Shown here one piece after another: positions 7,608 to 15,950 of a stretch of DNA of 28,188 nucleotides. The stretch lies in NCBI GenBank assembly GCA_002733465.1, contig NVVT01000001.1:307063-335250 (forward strand), written 5' to 3'. The stretch is from Kangiella sp. (GTDB lineage Bacteria > Pseudomonadota > Gammaproteobacteria > Enterobacterales > Kangiellaceae). Position 1 is the stretch's first letter; each line of letters starts with the position of its first letter. A program made the position numbers and the translations under genes. The notes under the pieces were generated by a model, which was not told the DNA's origin, did not search any database, and saw only the letters and a program-made list of their open reading frames with translations.

Positions 7608-8981
7608 ATGGACAATAAGAAAGCAGATACTATCTATAACGTTAGCCCAGAAAGCTCTTTAGAGTTGTTATCGGTTAATGAAATGCATTGGTTAATTGAG
7701 CAATCTCAAGGTGAAAAACATGAGCTAATTAGGCGTTGTGTACTCGCGGTTTTAAATAGCGGTTCTAAGCTTGATAATGCTAAGCAAATGTTAGATATGT
7801 ATCAGGATTTTGACGTTAAGTTAAGCTGGCAGAGAAGAGGTATTCGTTTTGAGTTAATCAATCCACCCATGCAGGCGTTTGTGGATGGAGAGATGATTTT
7901 AGGCATGCGTGAGCATTTGTCTGCGGTAGTTCGCGATCTAGTTTATAGCCCAAGTTTATACGAAAGCCAGTATAATGGTGATCTTTCCCAAGGGAAAAAG
8001 ATAACCGACTATATCTTTCGTATTTTGAGAAATGCAGAAACAGTTCAACGTGGTAAAAAACCAAGTTTGGTAGTTTGTTGGGGTGGACACGCTATTTCTG
8101 ATAATGAATATAAGTACACTAAAAAAGTTGGTTATGAATTAGGGCTAAGAGGTTTTGATATTTGTACTGGATGTGGTGCAGGTGTCATGAAAGGGCCGAT
8201 GAAAGGCGCTACTATTTCTCATGCAAAACATCGGAATCCAGACGCTTTATATTTAGGCATTACCGAGCCGGGGATCATTGCATCAGAAGCGCCTAATCCA
8301 ATCGTCAATCATTTAGTGATTATGCCTGATATAGAAAAGCGACTGGAGGCTTTTGTAAGACTATCACACGCCATTATAATATTTCCTGGTGGTGCAGGTA
8401 CTGCTGAAGAATTACTTTATTTAATTGGTTTATTATTGCATCCAAAAAATAAATCTATTCCATTACAGGTGATTTTGACAGGGCCAAGCTCATCTAAAGA
8501 ATATTTTGAACGACTTGATCAGTTTGTTAAAACAACTTTGGGTACAGAGGCATCTGATCTCTACAAAATTATTATCGATGATCCGGCTACTGTTGCTAAA
8601 GAATTAAAAGCAAGTATTAATGAAGTAACGGAGTTTAGAATCAAACATAATGACTCTTTTAATTTTAATTGGCGCTTAAAAGTGAATGAAGAGTGGCAGA
8701 TCCCTTTTGATGCAACGCATAAAAATATGAGTGAGTTAAATTTATCAAAAGATCAGCCAATTCACGAGTTAGCACTTAATTTACGAAAAGCTTTTTCAGG
8801 AATTGTTGCCGGTAACGTAAAGCCAGATGGCATTGCGGAAGTAGAAAAACATGGTCCGTTTATTCTTCACGGTAGTAAAGAGATCAGCGAACCACTGAAT
8901 AATTTATTGAAATGCTTTATTCAGGAAAACAGGATGACATTAGCATCCAATAATTATGTTCCGTGTTTTAGATTAGAATAA
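7608..8981 (+). CDS. ppnN: Nucleotide 5'-monophosphate nucleosidase PpnN (YgdH)
   Basis: This 457-residue enzyme (E. coli PpnN is 454) hydrolyses nucleoside monophosphates to a free base and ribose 5-phosphate in the cytoplasm. The E. coli enzyme is stimulated by (p)ppGpp. The LOG/lysine-decarboxylase-like core is visible: GCGAGVMKGPMKGA at 188-201 and the phosphate-binding FPGGAGTAEE at 259-268. The N-terminal 130 residues (SWQRRGIRFELINPPMQAF) and the C-terminal extension match full-length PpnN rather than the short LOG cytokinin enzymes. AAGGG precedes the ATG at a good distance. Its last nine bases overlap the end of the opposite-strand phosphatase-like gene, so the two transcripts are convergent and complementary at their ends. 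Confidence 0.94.
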   Translation: MDNKKADTIYNVSPESSLELLSVNEMHWLIEQSQGEKHELIRRCVLAVLNSGSKLDNAKQMLDMYQDFDVKLSWQRRGIRFELINPPMQAFVDGEMILGMREHLSAVVRDLVYSPSLYESQYNGDLSQGKKITDYIFRILRNAETVQRGKKPSLVVCWGGHAISDNEYKYTKKVGYELGLRGFDICTGCGAGVMKGPMKGATISHAKHRNPDALYLGITEPGIIASEAPNPIVNHLVIMPDIEKRLEAFVRLSHAIIIFPGGAGTAEELLYLIGLLLHPKNKSIPLQVILTGPSSSKEYFERLDQFVKTTLGTEASDLYKIIIDDPATVAKELKASINEVTEFRIKHNDSFNFNWRLKVNEEWQIPFDATHKNMSELNLSKDQPIHELALNLRKAFSGIVAGNVKPDGIAEVEKHGPFILHGSKEISEPLNNLLKCFIQENRMTLASNNYVPCFRLE

Positions 8982-9497
8982 GACTTTATCAATAAAGTCC
9001 TGCCAAGTGGTGTTAGGCGTCCAAATTTTTAACAGATCTTTTTTTGCGGTATCTTTTTCGATACCGAGATTAAGTACGCGATGTAAAAATACGAAAGTGG
9101 AAGCTCTATAATTCGCTTGGCAATGAACATAGACTTTCTCTTTACCGTAGCTTTTCATCAACTTAGAAAAAGTTTCGAAATTTTCTAATGATGGCTCTGA
9201 CCAATCCACTTGAATTTGTTCATAACTCAATCCATGAGATTCGACAATATGCTTTTCTTCTTTCTGATCACCAGGAATTAAATTAATAACGTGTTTAAAG
9301 CCGTATTGTTTTATTAACTGGTATTCTTCCATTTTTAAATAACCAGAACTAGCCAAATCCTTTGAAACGAAGTGGAAATTAGTTAGATTTTTAAATTTTG
9401 AATCAAGCTTTGAATAATCTATTAGGTCATCAGCCAAGCTAACAAGGGAAAATAATGATAACGAAATGGCGAAAAGAAATTTGTTGATTCTAGACAT
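8973..9497 (-). CDS. Exported phosphatase-like protein (DUF442/PTP-like fold)
   Basis: This 174-residue protein has a signal peptide (charged N-terminus, hydrophobic 7-20, ending SLA at 20-22), so it should be periplasmic. The core resembles small cysteine-phosphatase-like proteins of the DUF442 type: YGFKHVINLIPGDQKEE, then a P-loop-like HCQANYRAS at residues 125-133. The spacing Cys126 to Arg131 is C-X4-R, one residue shorter than the classical CX5R of tyrosine phosphatases, as in DUF442 (HCRSGTRS). Activity is therefore not certain. The stop overlaps the 3' end of convergent ppnN by nine bases. GGA lies upstream of the ATG at a plausible distance. The substrate is unknown. Confidence 0.8.
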   Translation of the reverse strand: MSRINKFLFAISLSLFSLVSLADDLIDYSKLDSKFKNLTNFHFVSKDLASSGYLKMEEYQLIKQYGFKHVINLIPGDQKEEKHIVESHGLSYEQIQVDWSEPSLENFETFSKLMKSYGKEKVYVHCQANYRASTFVFLHRVLNLGIEKDTAKKDLLKIWTPNTTWQDFIDKVLF

Positions 9498-9553
9498 GTT
9501 GTTTCCAGCACTATATAAATTCGTGTTCTATGTACGAGGTTATTTAATGTTAT

Positions 9554-9574
9554 AAGCCTACCTTAAGGCTTTTT
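9554..9574 (+). terminator. Possible Rho-independent terminator, plus strand
   Basis: AAGCCT at 9554-9559 pairs with AGGCTT at 9566-9571 over a six-base loop, followed by a short run of T on the plus strand. The only upstream plus-strand gene is ppnN, which ends about 570 bases earlier, so a ppnN transcript ending here would run antisense across the phosphatase-like gene. The stem is short. On the minus strand, where csaA ends nearby, no U-tract follows. Confidence 0.28.
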
Positions 9575-9609
9575 AGTAAACTATCATTAATTTGTAACTT
9601 TTTTCTCGA

Positions 9610-9948
9610 TTAGCCAAAAATAGCGCCGTTCTTTATCGGTTTATCTGGTACGGCCAAAATAACGCTACCATCATCATCATAAAAACCAGTAACTAAACAT
9701 TCAGACATAATCGGACCAATCTGCTTGGGTGGAAAATTGACTACGGCGACAACTTGCTTGTTGAGTAACTCTTCTTTTGTGTAATGGACAGTAATTTGGG
9801 CGCTAGACTTTTTAATACCAAACTCTTTACCAAAATCAACATGTAAAATATAAGACGGATTGCGCGCCTGTGGAAAATCATCTACTTTAATCACTGTGCC
9901 CACACGCAGTTTGATTTTCTCAAAGTCACTCCAGCTTATACTTTCCAT
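9610..9948 (-). CDS. csaA: CsaA-like tRNA-binding-domain protein
   Basis: This 112-residue protein consists of a single EMAP/Trbp111-type OB-fold tRNA-binding domain, the same length as Bacillus CsaA (110). Visible signatures are the KLRVGTVIKVDDFPQARNPS start of the domain, the central SSAQITVHY, VVAVVNFPPKQIGP, and the ending VILAVPDKPIKNGAIFG. CsaA is a homodimer reported to have chaperone and export-related activity and binds structured RNA, but its role in Gammaproteobacteria is not settled. It starts 30 bases after the end of the DsbA-like lipoprotein gene on the same strand, so the two are probably co-transcribed, which would fit a protein folding or export theme (inference). Confidence 0.9.
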   Translation of the reverse strand: MESISWSDFEKIKLRVGTVIKVDDFPQARNPSYILHVDFGKEFGIKKSSAQITVHYTKEELLNKQVVAVVNFPPKQIGPIMSECLVTGFYDDDGSVILAVPDKPIKNGAIFG

Positions 9949-9978
9949 TGTATTATCTTTTCTATTAAACTGATATTT

Positions 9979-10722
9979 CTAGGTTGAACAGTTTGAATTG
10001 AGCTTTAAAGTTTGATCAACAACTTCAAAAACTTTGTCATAACCACCCGCTTTGGTCACATCAAATTGGTACTTGTGGTTAACGATGATGGTTGGTACCC
10101 CTGCGATTTTGTACTTTGACAATAATCGGAAGCTTTCATCAATCGCCGTTTTAATTTTTTCGTCAGATTCGATAGCCATTGTCGCTTCTTCCTGATTAGC
10201 GCCTAATGAGACTAGAAATGCGATCGCATCATCCGGAGAGCTAAATCCTTTTTTCTGATTATGTATTCGATCAAATAACGCTGGAGTGGCTTTTTCTAAT
10301 AATCCAAGCTGGTCTGAAGCATGATGTACAATCAAAAAAGAGCCAAATTCTTCTCTTCCTAAATGTGTTGGGATGGCTACAAAATTTACTTTTCCTTTAT
10401 TAGCATCTTTCCACTTTTTTGCTTCTGCTTCCAATGTATAACAATGAGGGCATTGATAAGCAAAAAATTCCATTACTACCGGCGCTTCGCAGGTTTCATC
10501 TGAGTCTATACGGGTGAATGGTTCGTCTTTGAGTAAGCTAAAATCGGTCGATTGGCTCTCTATTAGCTTAGATTCGACTGCTTTTGTATCATTAACATCT
10601 TTGCTAGTTATATTGCTCGCCTCAACCGGTTTCGGATCGTTTGATTCTGATGATTGACCGCAACTAGTGATAGAGATTAATGCGAAGAGAGTAATAAATA
10701 ATGTTTTGACGAGCTTGGACAT
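9979..10722 (-). CDS. DsbA-family thiol:disulfide oxidoreductase, predicted lipoprotein
   Basis: This 247-residue protein is of the DsbA thioredoxin-fold family. The N-terminus is a lipoprotein signal (LISITSC, lipid-attachment Cys21), followed by a polar linker to about residue 65. The catalytic motif CPHC is at 91-94 within FFAYQCPHCYTLEAE, and the cis-Pro loop GVPT is at 208-211, with Pro210 the cis-proline. CPHC is the strongly oxidising form found in DsbA, so a disulfide-forming role in the periplasm is likely. E. coli DsbA is soluble; here a lipid anchor with a linker would tether it to a membrane. Two more cysteines (78 and 245) lie outside the active site and could form a structural disulfide. 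AAAGG is well placed ahead of the ATG. csaA follows 30 bases downstream. Confidence 0.88.
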   Translation of the reverse strand: MSKLVKTLFITLFALISITSCGQSSESNDPKPVEASNITSKDVNDTKAVESKLIESQSTDFSLLKDEPFTRIDSDETCEAPVVMEFFAYQCPHCYTLEAEAKKWKDANKGKVNFVAIPTHLGREEFGSFLIVHHASDQLGLLEKATPALFDRIHNQKKGFSSPDDAIAFLVSLGANQEEATMAIESDEKIKTAIDESFRLLSKYKIAGVPTIIVNHKYQFDVTKAGGYDKVFEVVDQTLKLNSNCST

Positions 10723-10831
10723 TCAAATAACCTTTTAAATACAATAATTAAACGGATTGTATCAGGTTATTTGAGCCTTAAAAACTTTATGCTTAACACT
10801 TTTTGTTTATAGCGAGTTCAAAACTTAAGGC

Positions 10832-11770
10832 TTAAAACTGCTTAGTGATAGATAACATCAATTGAGCTTTTCTTTGTACGCCTTTTTTGGCTCTATTGAG
10901 ACTCCAAAGCCTTGTTTGATTGCCCGCTGTTTCATAGATGCTTCTACCTTTTAAAGTAAGCATAATGACCGCCGGTATTGTATTGGTGTAACGATTTCCA
11001 TTTCGAATCTTAGGCTTGCTAAATGAGAGTAGATTGGGCTTAACCGAGAATTTAAAGAGCGAAATCTGTGGGTCAAAGTGTAAAAAATTGGACTCTGGGT
11101 AAACGTCGTGACCCAAACCTTCACTTTTTATTTGCCATTCGTTGGTTGCCGGTAATGCTGAGGAGCGACTAAATAAACTGATATTGACTCCTGATGTTTC
11201 AGAGAGCTTACGCCCAATAATAAAAAACACGTTATCGCCATTAGCTTTAGTTTCGTGTCCACTAAAGTAATAGGCTTTGGCTAGCTCCCCAATAGACTGA
11301 GGAGTAAAAGACGCTTGCATATCGTCTTTGAACGGCACTCTCGGCTTTTCTATACTGGCGACTTTAATGGTACTAGCTTTCTGGTGATCAGAAGCAAAGC
11401 AATTTGACGACAGTATTGGAGCTAATACAAACGCACCAACTGTAGCAACAGTTTTTAGCCAAGATTGCTTAATCAATGCTTTTTTCAATATACTCGGAGT
11501 GACATAATTAAGTGAAACAAGTGCCTCACCTAATCTCATTTGATTTTCGTTTTGGTAGGATAATGCAATTTTAAGCTGGCTAGGAGTTAGGACTCCTTTT
11601 TGAATCAATAATGCGCCAAGTCTAAATTTTTGGTCATTCTTACTTAATCTCGTAGTTTCAGCTTGGGCTGAAATGGGATCAAATGATAACCTATTGGTTT
11701 TGTTAAATTCTATAATTGATTGCAATTTAATAGTCCCCCCATATTCGGCAGAGAAAGCCGATAAAATCAA
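10832..11770 (-). CDS. Tandem MshEN-motif (putative c-di-GMP-binding) protein with internal membrane/signal segment
   Basis: This 312-residue protein is not one I recognise as a whole. Residues 50-102 contain two copies of the 24-residue MshEN cyclic-di-GMP-binding motif (RLG, hydrophobic pairs, Gly, Leu, Leu, Gln at set spacing). Copy one (Arg50 to Gln73) matches every position. Copy two (Arg79 to Gln102) matches except that its Gly10 position is Asn88. The spacer is five residues, as in known MshEN domains. A hydrophobic segment ending CFAS follows (104-126) and could be a membrane helix or internal signal sequence. The remaining 185 residues are rich in beta-forming stretches with no recognised domain. 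The start is uncertain: the frame opens at a TTG (11770), and a second TTG at about residue 16 lies behind a G-rich stretch; there is no ATG ahead of the domain. Confidence 0.6.
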   Translation of the reverse strand: MILSAFSAEYGGTIKLQSIIEFNKTNRLSFDPISAQAETTRLSKNDQKFRLGALLIQKGVLTPSQLKIALSYQNENQMRLGEALVSLNYVTPSILKKALIKQSWLKTVATVGAFVLAPILSSNCFASDHQKASTIKVASIEKPRVPFKDDMQASFTPQSIGELAKAYYFSGHETKANGDNVFFIIGRKLSETSGVNISLFSRSSALPATNEWQIKSEGLGHDVYPESNFLHFDPQISLFKFSVKPNLLSFSKPKIRNGNRYTNTIPAVIMLTLKGRSIYETAGNQTRLWSLNRAKKGVQRKAQLMLSITKQF

Positions 11771-11972
11771 TTCCTAAACTAAAAATGGTGCCAATTTCAG
11801 GAATAAGTACAAATTCATGCTAGCGAATCAATAGATTAGTGCCTGATAAATTATTAATCGGCGGGATCGTAAAATCCTTAATCTATTTTTTAGATCAAAT
11901 TGGACTTAAATTTGAATTATCTATATAGGAAAGATCGAAAAGGAGGAGGAACACTTTAAATCACAGTAGAGA

Positions 11973-12761
11973 CTAAGGTAAAAGTGCTTCTAATTCAAGG
12001 ACTAAGCTCTTACGTGCTTTTTCTAACAAGGTAGACGAGTCATCATGTTTTTCCCAGTGAGCGACGCCAAAAACAAGTTGAGTAGACAAGTTAGCGGATA
12101 AGCTTTTTAGTTCAGAAGATATCGCTTCTTGTAGTTTTTGTTGCAATGCCGTTGTTGATTCTTGGGGCGTTTCAGGCAACACCATTAAATAACTACCCTG
12201 TTGCGTATTGCCAATCATATCGGCCCAGCGTAATTCGTCCATCAGTGTATTTTTTACACAAGCTTGTATGTCATCTTCATCTATTTCTTGAGGATTTTCT
12301 GATATTAATAGGTGGCACTTCATAAGAGAGAGAGGGTTTTTATATCTTCTACTACGGCTCACTTCATAATCCAGAAACTCAAGCCAGTTAGCACGCTTTG
12401 GTAAACGAATATTAGTTTTAAGTTTCGGTGAGTTAGTTAGGCTAGATACTTCGTGTTGCAGAATAAAGTAATGAATTCGTTGTTGCTTTAAATCTGCCGA
12501 GCTAACTTGCCAATATTGAAAAAACTTTCTGACTTGGGTGTTGGTATCAAATAGCTGTAGGTTGATGCTTTTGCTAGCATCATTAGAAAAACCATCACCC
12601 TCAATAGGTAAAGAAGCAAATAACCGACTGATGATGTCTTTTTTATCCAAATCACTGTCGTTTAAAAATTGGTCATTACACCAAGTCATTCTAGTGTTTT
12701 TATCAGTGATTATTATCCCCATTGGAGATAATTCTAATATTTTATTTGCGTTTTCTTCCAT
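11973..12761 (-). CDS. PAS plus degenerate GGDEF-domain protein
   Basis: This 262-residue cytoplasmic protein has two domains. Residues 1-105 look like a PAS sensor (ILELSPMGIIITDKNTRMTWCNDQF). Residues 120-258 look like a diguanylate-cyclase (GGDEF) domain: the LEFLDYEVSRSRRY helix, RWADMIGN at 178-185, and YLMVLPET at 191-198. The catalytic signature is lost: the aligned GGDEF positions 187-191 read QQGSY, so it should not make c-di-GMP. Degenerate GGDEF domains often act as GTP or protein sensors. The gene lies 202 bases upstream of the MshEN-motif gene on the same strand and is divergent from cyaA. A functional link with the MshEN protein is plausible but inferred from adjacency only. Confidence 0.75.
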   Translation of the reverse strand: MEENANKILELSPMGIIITDKNTRMTWCNDQFLNDSDLDKKDIISRLFASLPIEGDGFSNDASKSINLQLFDTNTQVRKFFQYWQVSSADLKQQRIHYFILQHEVSSLTNSPKLKTNIRLPKRANWLEFLDYEVSRSRRYKNPLSLMKCHLLISENPQEIDEDDIQACVKNTLMDELRWADMIGNTQQGSYLMVLPETPQESTTALQQKLQEAISSELKSLSANLSTQLVFGVAHWEKHDDSSTLLEKARKSLVLELEALLP

Positions 12762-12952
12762 TTAAATCGTCCGTCTTATGAAGTAATAAATAAATACTCC
12801 AATTAACATTATGCAAACTATACTTATTAGTGGCTGTGGACTTAGGAGCCTGCCCTAGCCTGCGTTGTCTTTTTAGACCTTGAAGTCGGTTACTGAGCGA
12901 GCATTAGCGACTGGTTATTAGATTAATTGTAGCATATGAGACGTAGAATAAA

Positions 12953-15781
12953 TTGAATGAGATAGACAAAAAACATTTAAAGAAAATAGAGAATGAGTTT
13001 TTAACCCTTTCTCGGATTAGATTTGACCGAATGTTGGCTTCATTAACGCAGAAACAACAAGATTACTTGCGACTACTGCCATTATTTTTTCATGTTAACC
13101 ACCCGATGCTTCCTGGTTACCATGATAGCTTTACTCCCTGTGGAATTCCCAATTACTCTCCCACTAGTTTAGAAAAACAAATTGTAAAAACAGTCAGTCA
13201 GAGTTTTGATTATCAATCAAAAGCGTATCACTCTTTTGCGATTGCCAGTCTATTTCTAATGGGTAGTATGGGTACGTTAGGGCAATCTGTATCAAGCGAT
13301 ATTGATCTGTGGATTTGTTTTACCGATAAACTTTCTGACGAACTAAATCAAAAGCTAACTAAAAAAGCGGAAAATATAAAACTATGGTTTGCAGAAAAAG
13401 GAATAGAATTAAATTTCTATTTGGTACACAAAAATGATTTTAGCCAGGTAAGTAGTAAGCAATTAGGTGATGACAACTGCGGAAATACACAGCGTTTTCT
13501 TTTGCTGGATGAATTTTATAGAACGGCTATTTGGTTAGTAGGAAGAAAACCTCTTTGGTGGGTAATACCAGAATCAGAAAATTATTCAAATTTTTCTAAT
13601 AGACTGATTAAGCAGAAACATCTTGATGATCTTGATTGGATAGACTTTGGCGAAGTTAAAATAATTCCTGCTGTAGAATACTTTACCGCAACACTTTGGC
13701 AACTGTATAAGTCAATTGAATCGCCGTATAAATCTTTTGTAAAATTGATGGCGCTGGAAGTCTATGCAAAAAATCATCCATGCGGAGGTTTATTGTCTTC
13801 ACAGTTAAAATCAATTTTGCATGCTAATCAATTGAATTCAACTGAATGCGATCCTTATCTTCTATTGCTACAGTTTTCAGAGGCATCGCTCAAACAATCA
13901 CCGCAAAAGTTGGAGTTTTTACGACGTTCTTTTTATCTTAAATCGGGTTTAAAAATTAAACTAAATGTTCGATACGAAAAAACCAAAAACTGGCGTTATG
14001 AATTGATGAAGGGACTAGTTAAACAGTGGGGATGGAGCAGTGCAAGTTTAGAGCGCTTAAATAACCGTCCCAATTGGAAAATAGATAGCGTTGCAGAACA
14101 ACGAAAAGATTTAATTAAAGAATTAACTAGTTGCTATTATGCATTATCAAATTTTGCTCGAGTCCAAGGAGTAATGAATAAAAGTATAAAGCAGGAATTA
14201 ACGCACCTTGGTCGACAGCTTTATGCATCTTTTGAAAGGCGCAATGGAAAGGTTGATAGTTTAAATAACGGGCTGGCAAAAAATGTCACAGAAAACACAT
14301 TAACTTTTTCCGAAAATGATGGTGTTTGGTCCGTCTATCAAGAACAGATACCTAGACAGGAATTGCCTATCAATCAATCGATTTATGTTTCCTCTTCACT
14401 ATTTGATTGTTTGACTTGGGGTTGCGTTAACAAAGTGATTGGAGCTAATACTCATTTCCATCTTTATACGGACATTGCCTATTTTAATCAGGACTACGCT
14501 AAGCAAACTACGCGCGAAATATTGAAATGGATTTCTATAGAAAAAACTAAACACAGCAATTCAAATTTTAAGGAGTCGGCTAAACCCCTCTCGCTAGGTC
14601 TTTTTATAAATACCGGCGTTGATCCATTATTAAATGAGAAAAACCGTGATAGATATTTAATCGCAAATAATTCAGATTGTCTCTCTCTGAGTTCTGAAAA
14701 AAACAATTTAGTATTTTCTTTTCATGTGCTTTCACTTAATAGTTGGGGCGAAATTGATTTAAATTATTTTCAAGGTAATGATGCAATCCCTCTATTTTTT
14801 AAAGAATATAGTGATGTAATCACTCAGCTATATTCGCTAGAGAAACCTTCATTTTATTGTCATGGGTTGTTGCAAAATAAAGCCATTGTTGAGCGGTTAA
14901 CTTCTTTGCTTCAAGATTGGGTAAAGCTTTTATCAAAAAGTAGGGTAGATAAATCAAGAATTTACTATTTAATGTCTGTTGGGAATCAATTTTTATCGGT
15001 TAGTTTTGATAACAAACAAGTCGATTATAAACTGAGCACAAATAAAGAGATGCTTATTAATAGTGTTCACTATATTGATAAAGAAAACCTTCAAGATAAA
15101 AAAATAAAGGTTCATCTTGATCCCTTCTTACCTCTAAGAGCGATTGAAGAGCTGGTTTTATTGCGTCGCTCAAACAAAAACCATCAATGCTTTATTAGTG
15201 AGGGTAAACATCAAACGATAGAGGTGCTTTTTAAATCTAATTTGGGAGCGATTCATGCCAGAAAACATGAAAAATCTAGCTTAAAACAAATAATTGCCCA
15301 TTATCAACAGTTTTTTATGAAGGCTGAAAATAGAATAGGCGATTTGAAAACGTTAGAAGTTGATTACTTTAGATGTGAAATAGCCGATGTAGATAATGAA
15401 TCAATACGAACATTTAAATCTCAAGATAAAAAGCAATTGCCAGCAGTCAAGTTGTTACCTCTAAAAAACGTTCATTCAAATATGCACAATTTTAATTTGA
15501 TCCAAGCTATTAAAATGACTAATAATTCGAGCCCTTTGGCATTCAATTTTCATTCCAGTGAAAAAGACTATCTTTTTGGGATTGATAAAGAAGGGATCTA
15601 TACAAAACTAGCTCAAGATATACTTAAAAGACGGAAAACGAAAGAGCAATACCCTATTTATATCACTGATCTTGATCTGGGAAAAGAGCGTCATCAAGTC
15701 AATATTGTAGAGTTGCTAAATGTAAAAAGAGATTTAGAAAACAGGCTTAATTTAATATTATCGAAGATTAATCAGAGTTAA
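12953..15781 (+). CDS. cyaA: Class I adenylate cyclase
   Basis: This 942-residue cytoplasmic enzyme makes cAMP from ATP for the CRP regulon. The nucleotidyltransferase core is clear: LFLMGSMGTLGQSVSSDIDLW, with Gly104-Ser105 and catalytic acids Asp116 and Asp118. The family strings DDNCGNTQRFLLLDEFYRTA, YFTATLWQLYKSIESPYK, LRRSFYLK and NRPNWKIDSV all align with E. coli CyaA in order. The C-terminal regulatory half is poorly conserved and makes it about 95 residues longer than the E. coli protein (848), similar to Pseudomonas-type enzymes. The start is a TTG: an in-frame TAG lies six bases upstream and no ATG occurs before residue 27, which is already inside the conserved N-terminus. E. coli cyaA also starts with TTG, which keeps translation low. 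No CRP site is obvious in the 191-base divergent region. Confidence 0.95.
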   Translation: MNEIDKKHLKKIENEFLTLSRIRFDRMLASLTQKQQDYLRLLPLFFHVNHPMLPGYHDSFTPCGIPNYSPTSLEKQIVKTVSQSFDYQSKAYHSFAIASLFLMGSMGTLGQSVSSDIDLWICFTDKLSDELNQKLTKKAENIKLWFAEKGIELNFYLVHKNDFSQVSSKQLGDDNCGNTQRFLLLDEFYRTAIWLVGRKPLWWVIPESENYSNFSNRLIKQKHLDDLDWIDFGEVKIIPAVEYFTATLWQLYKSIESPYKSFVKLMALEVYAKNHPCGGLLSSQLKSILHANQLNSTECDPYLLLLQFSEASLKQSPQKLEFLRRSFYLKSGLKIKLNVRYEKTKNWRYELMKGLVKQWGWSSASLERLNNRPNWKIDSVAEQRKDLIKELTSCYYALSNFARVQGVMNKSIKQELTHLGRQLYASFERRNGKVDSLNNGLAKNVTENTLTFSENDGVWSVYQEQIPRQELPINQSIYVSSSLFDCLTWGCVNKVIGANTHFHLYTDIAYFNQDYAKQTTREILKWISIEKTKHSNSNFKESAKPLSLGLFINTGVDPLLNEKNRDRYLIANNSDCLSLSSEKNNLVFSFHVLSLNSWGEIDLNYFQGNDAIPLFFKEYSDVITQLYSLEKPSFYCHGLLQNKAIVERLTSLLQDWVKLLSKSRVDKSRIYYLMSVGNQFLSVSFDNKQVDYKLSTNKEMLINSVHYIDKENLQDKKIKVHLDPFLPLRAIEELVLLRRSNKNHQCFISEGKHQTIEVLFKSNLGAIHARKHEKSSLKQIIAHYQQFFMKAENRIGDLKTLEVDYFRCEIADVDNESIRTFKSQDKKQLPAVKLLPLKNVHSNMHNFNLIQAIKMTNNSSPLAFNFHSSEKDYLFGIDKEGIYTKLAQDILKRRKTKEQYPIYITDLDLGKERHQVNIVELLNVKRDLENRLNLILSKINQS

Positions 15782-15950
15782 TTGTTCGTTCGATTTTCAG
15801 AATTACATTATATCAGTCTAATATTCGACCAAAACATTCCTATTTTATTGCTGATCCTTTAGAATCATTGTAATTAATTGATAACTATCTGTATTTTAAA
15901 AAAATCGCAGAGATATAGCGCTTTTTGGCTGTATTAGAGGGTAATTAAAA

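Noticed and set aside
11771..11800. TGGCAC on the minus strand upstream of the MshEN-type gene, resembling a sigma-54 site
   Set aside because: The second half (TTGCA at N5 spacing) is missing, so only half of the element is present.
11829..11887. Inverted repeat AATAGATTA/TAATCTATT followed by a T-run, in the leader of the MshEN-type gene
   Set aside because: The loop is about 40 bases and the T-run lies on the opposite strand from the gene. I compared the leader with the c-di-GMP riboswitch consensus and saw no match.
11939..12010. Strong Shine-Dalgarno-like AAAGGAGGAGGAA on the plus strand
   Set aside because: No plus-strand open frame of useful length follows; the next GTG opens only about 17 codons. 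The stretch lies between two minus-strand genes and is probably chance.
12538..12765. 75-codon plus-strand open frame opposite the PAS/GGDEF gene
   Set aside because: It lies wholly within the coding region of the opposite strand, and its protein has no recognisable feature.
12762..12952. CRP binding site in the cyaA upstream region
   Set aside because: I looked for TGTGA-N6-TCACA and found only poor half-sites.
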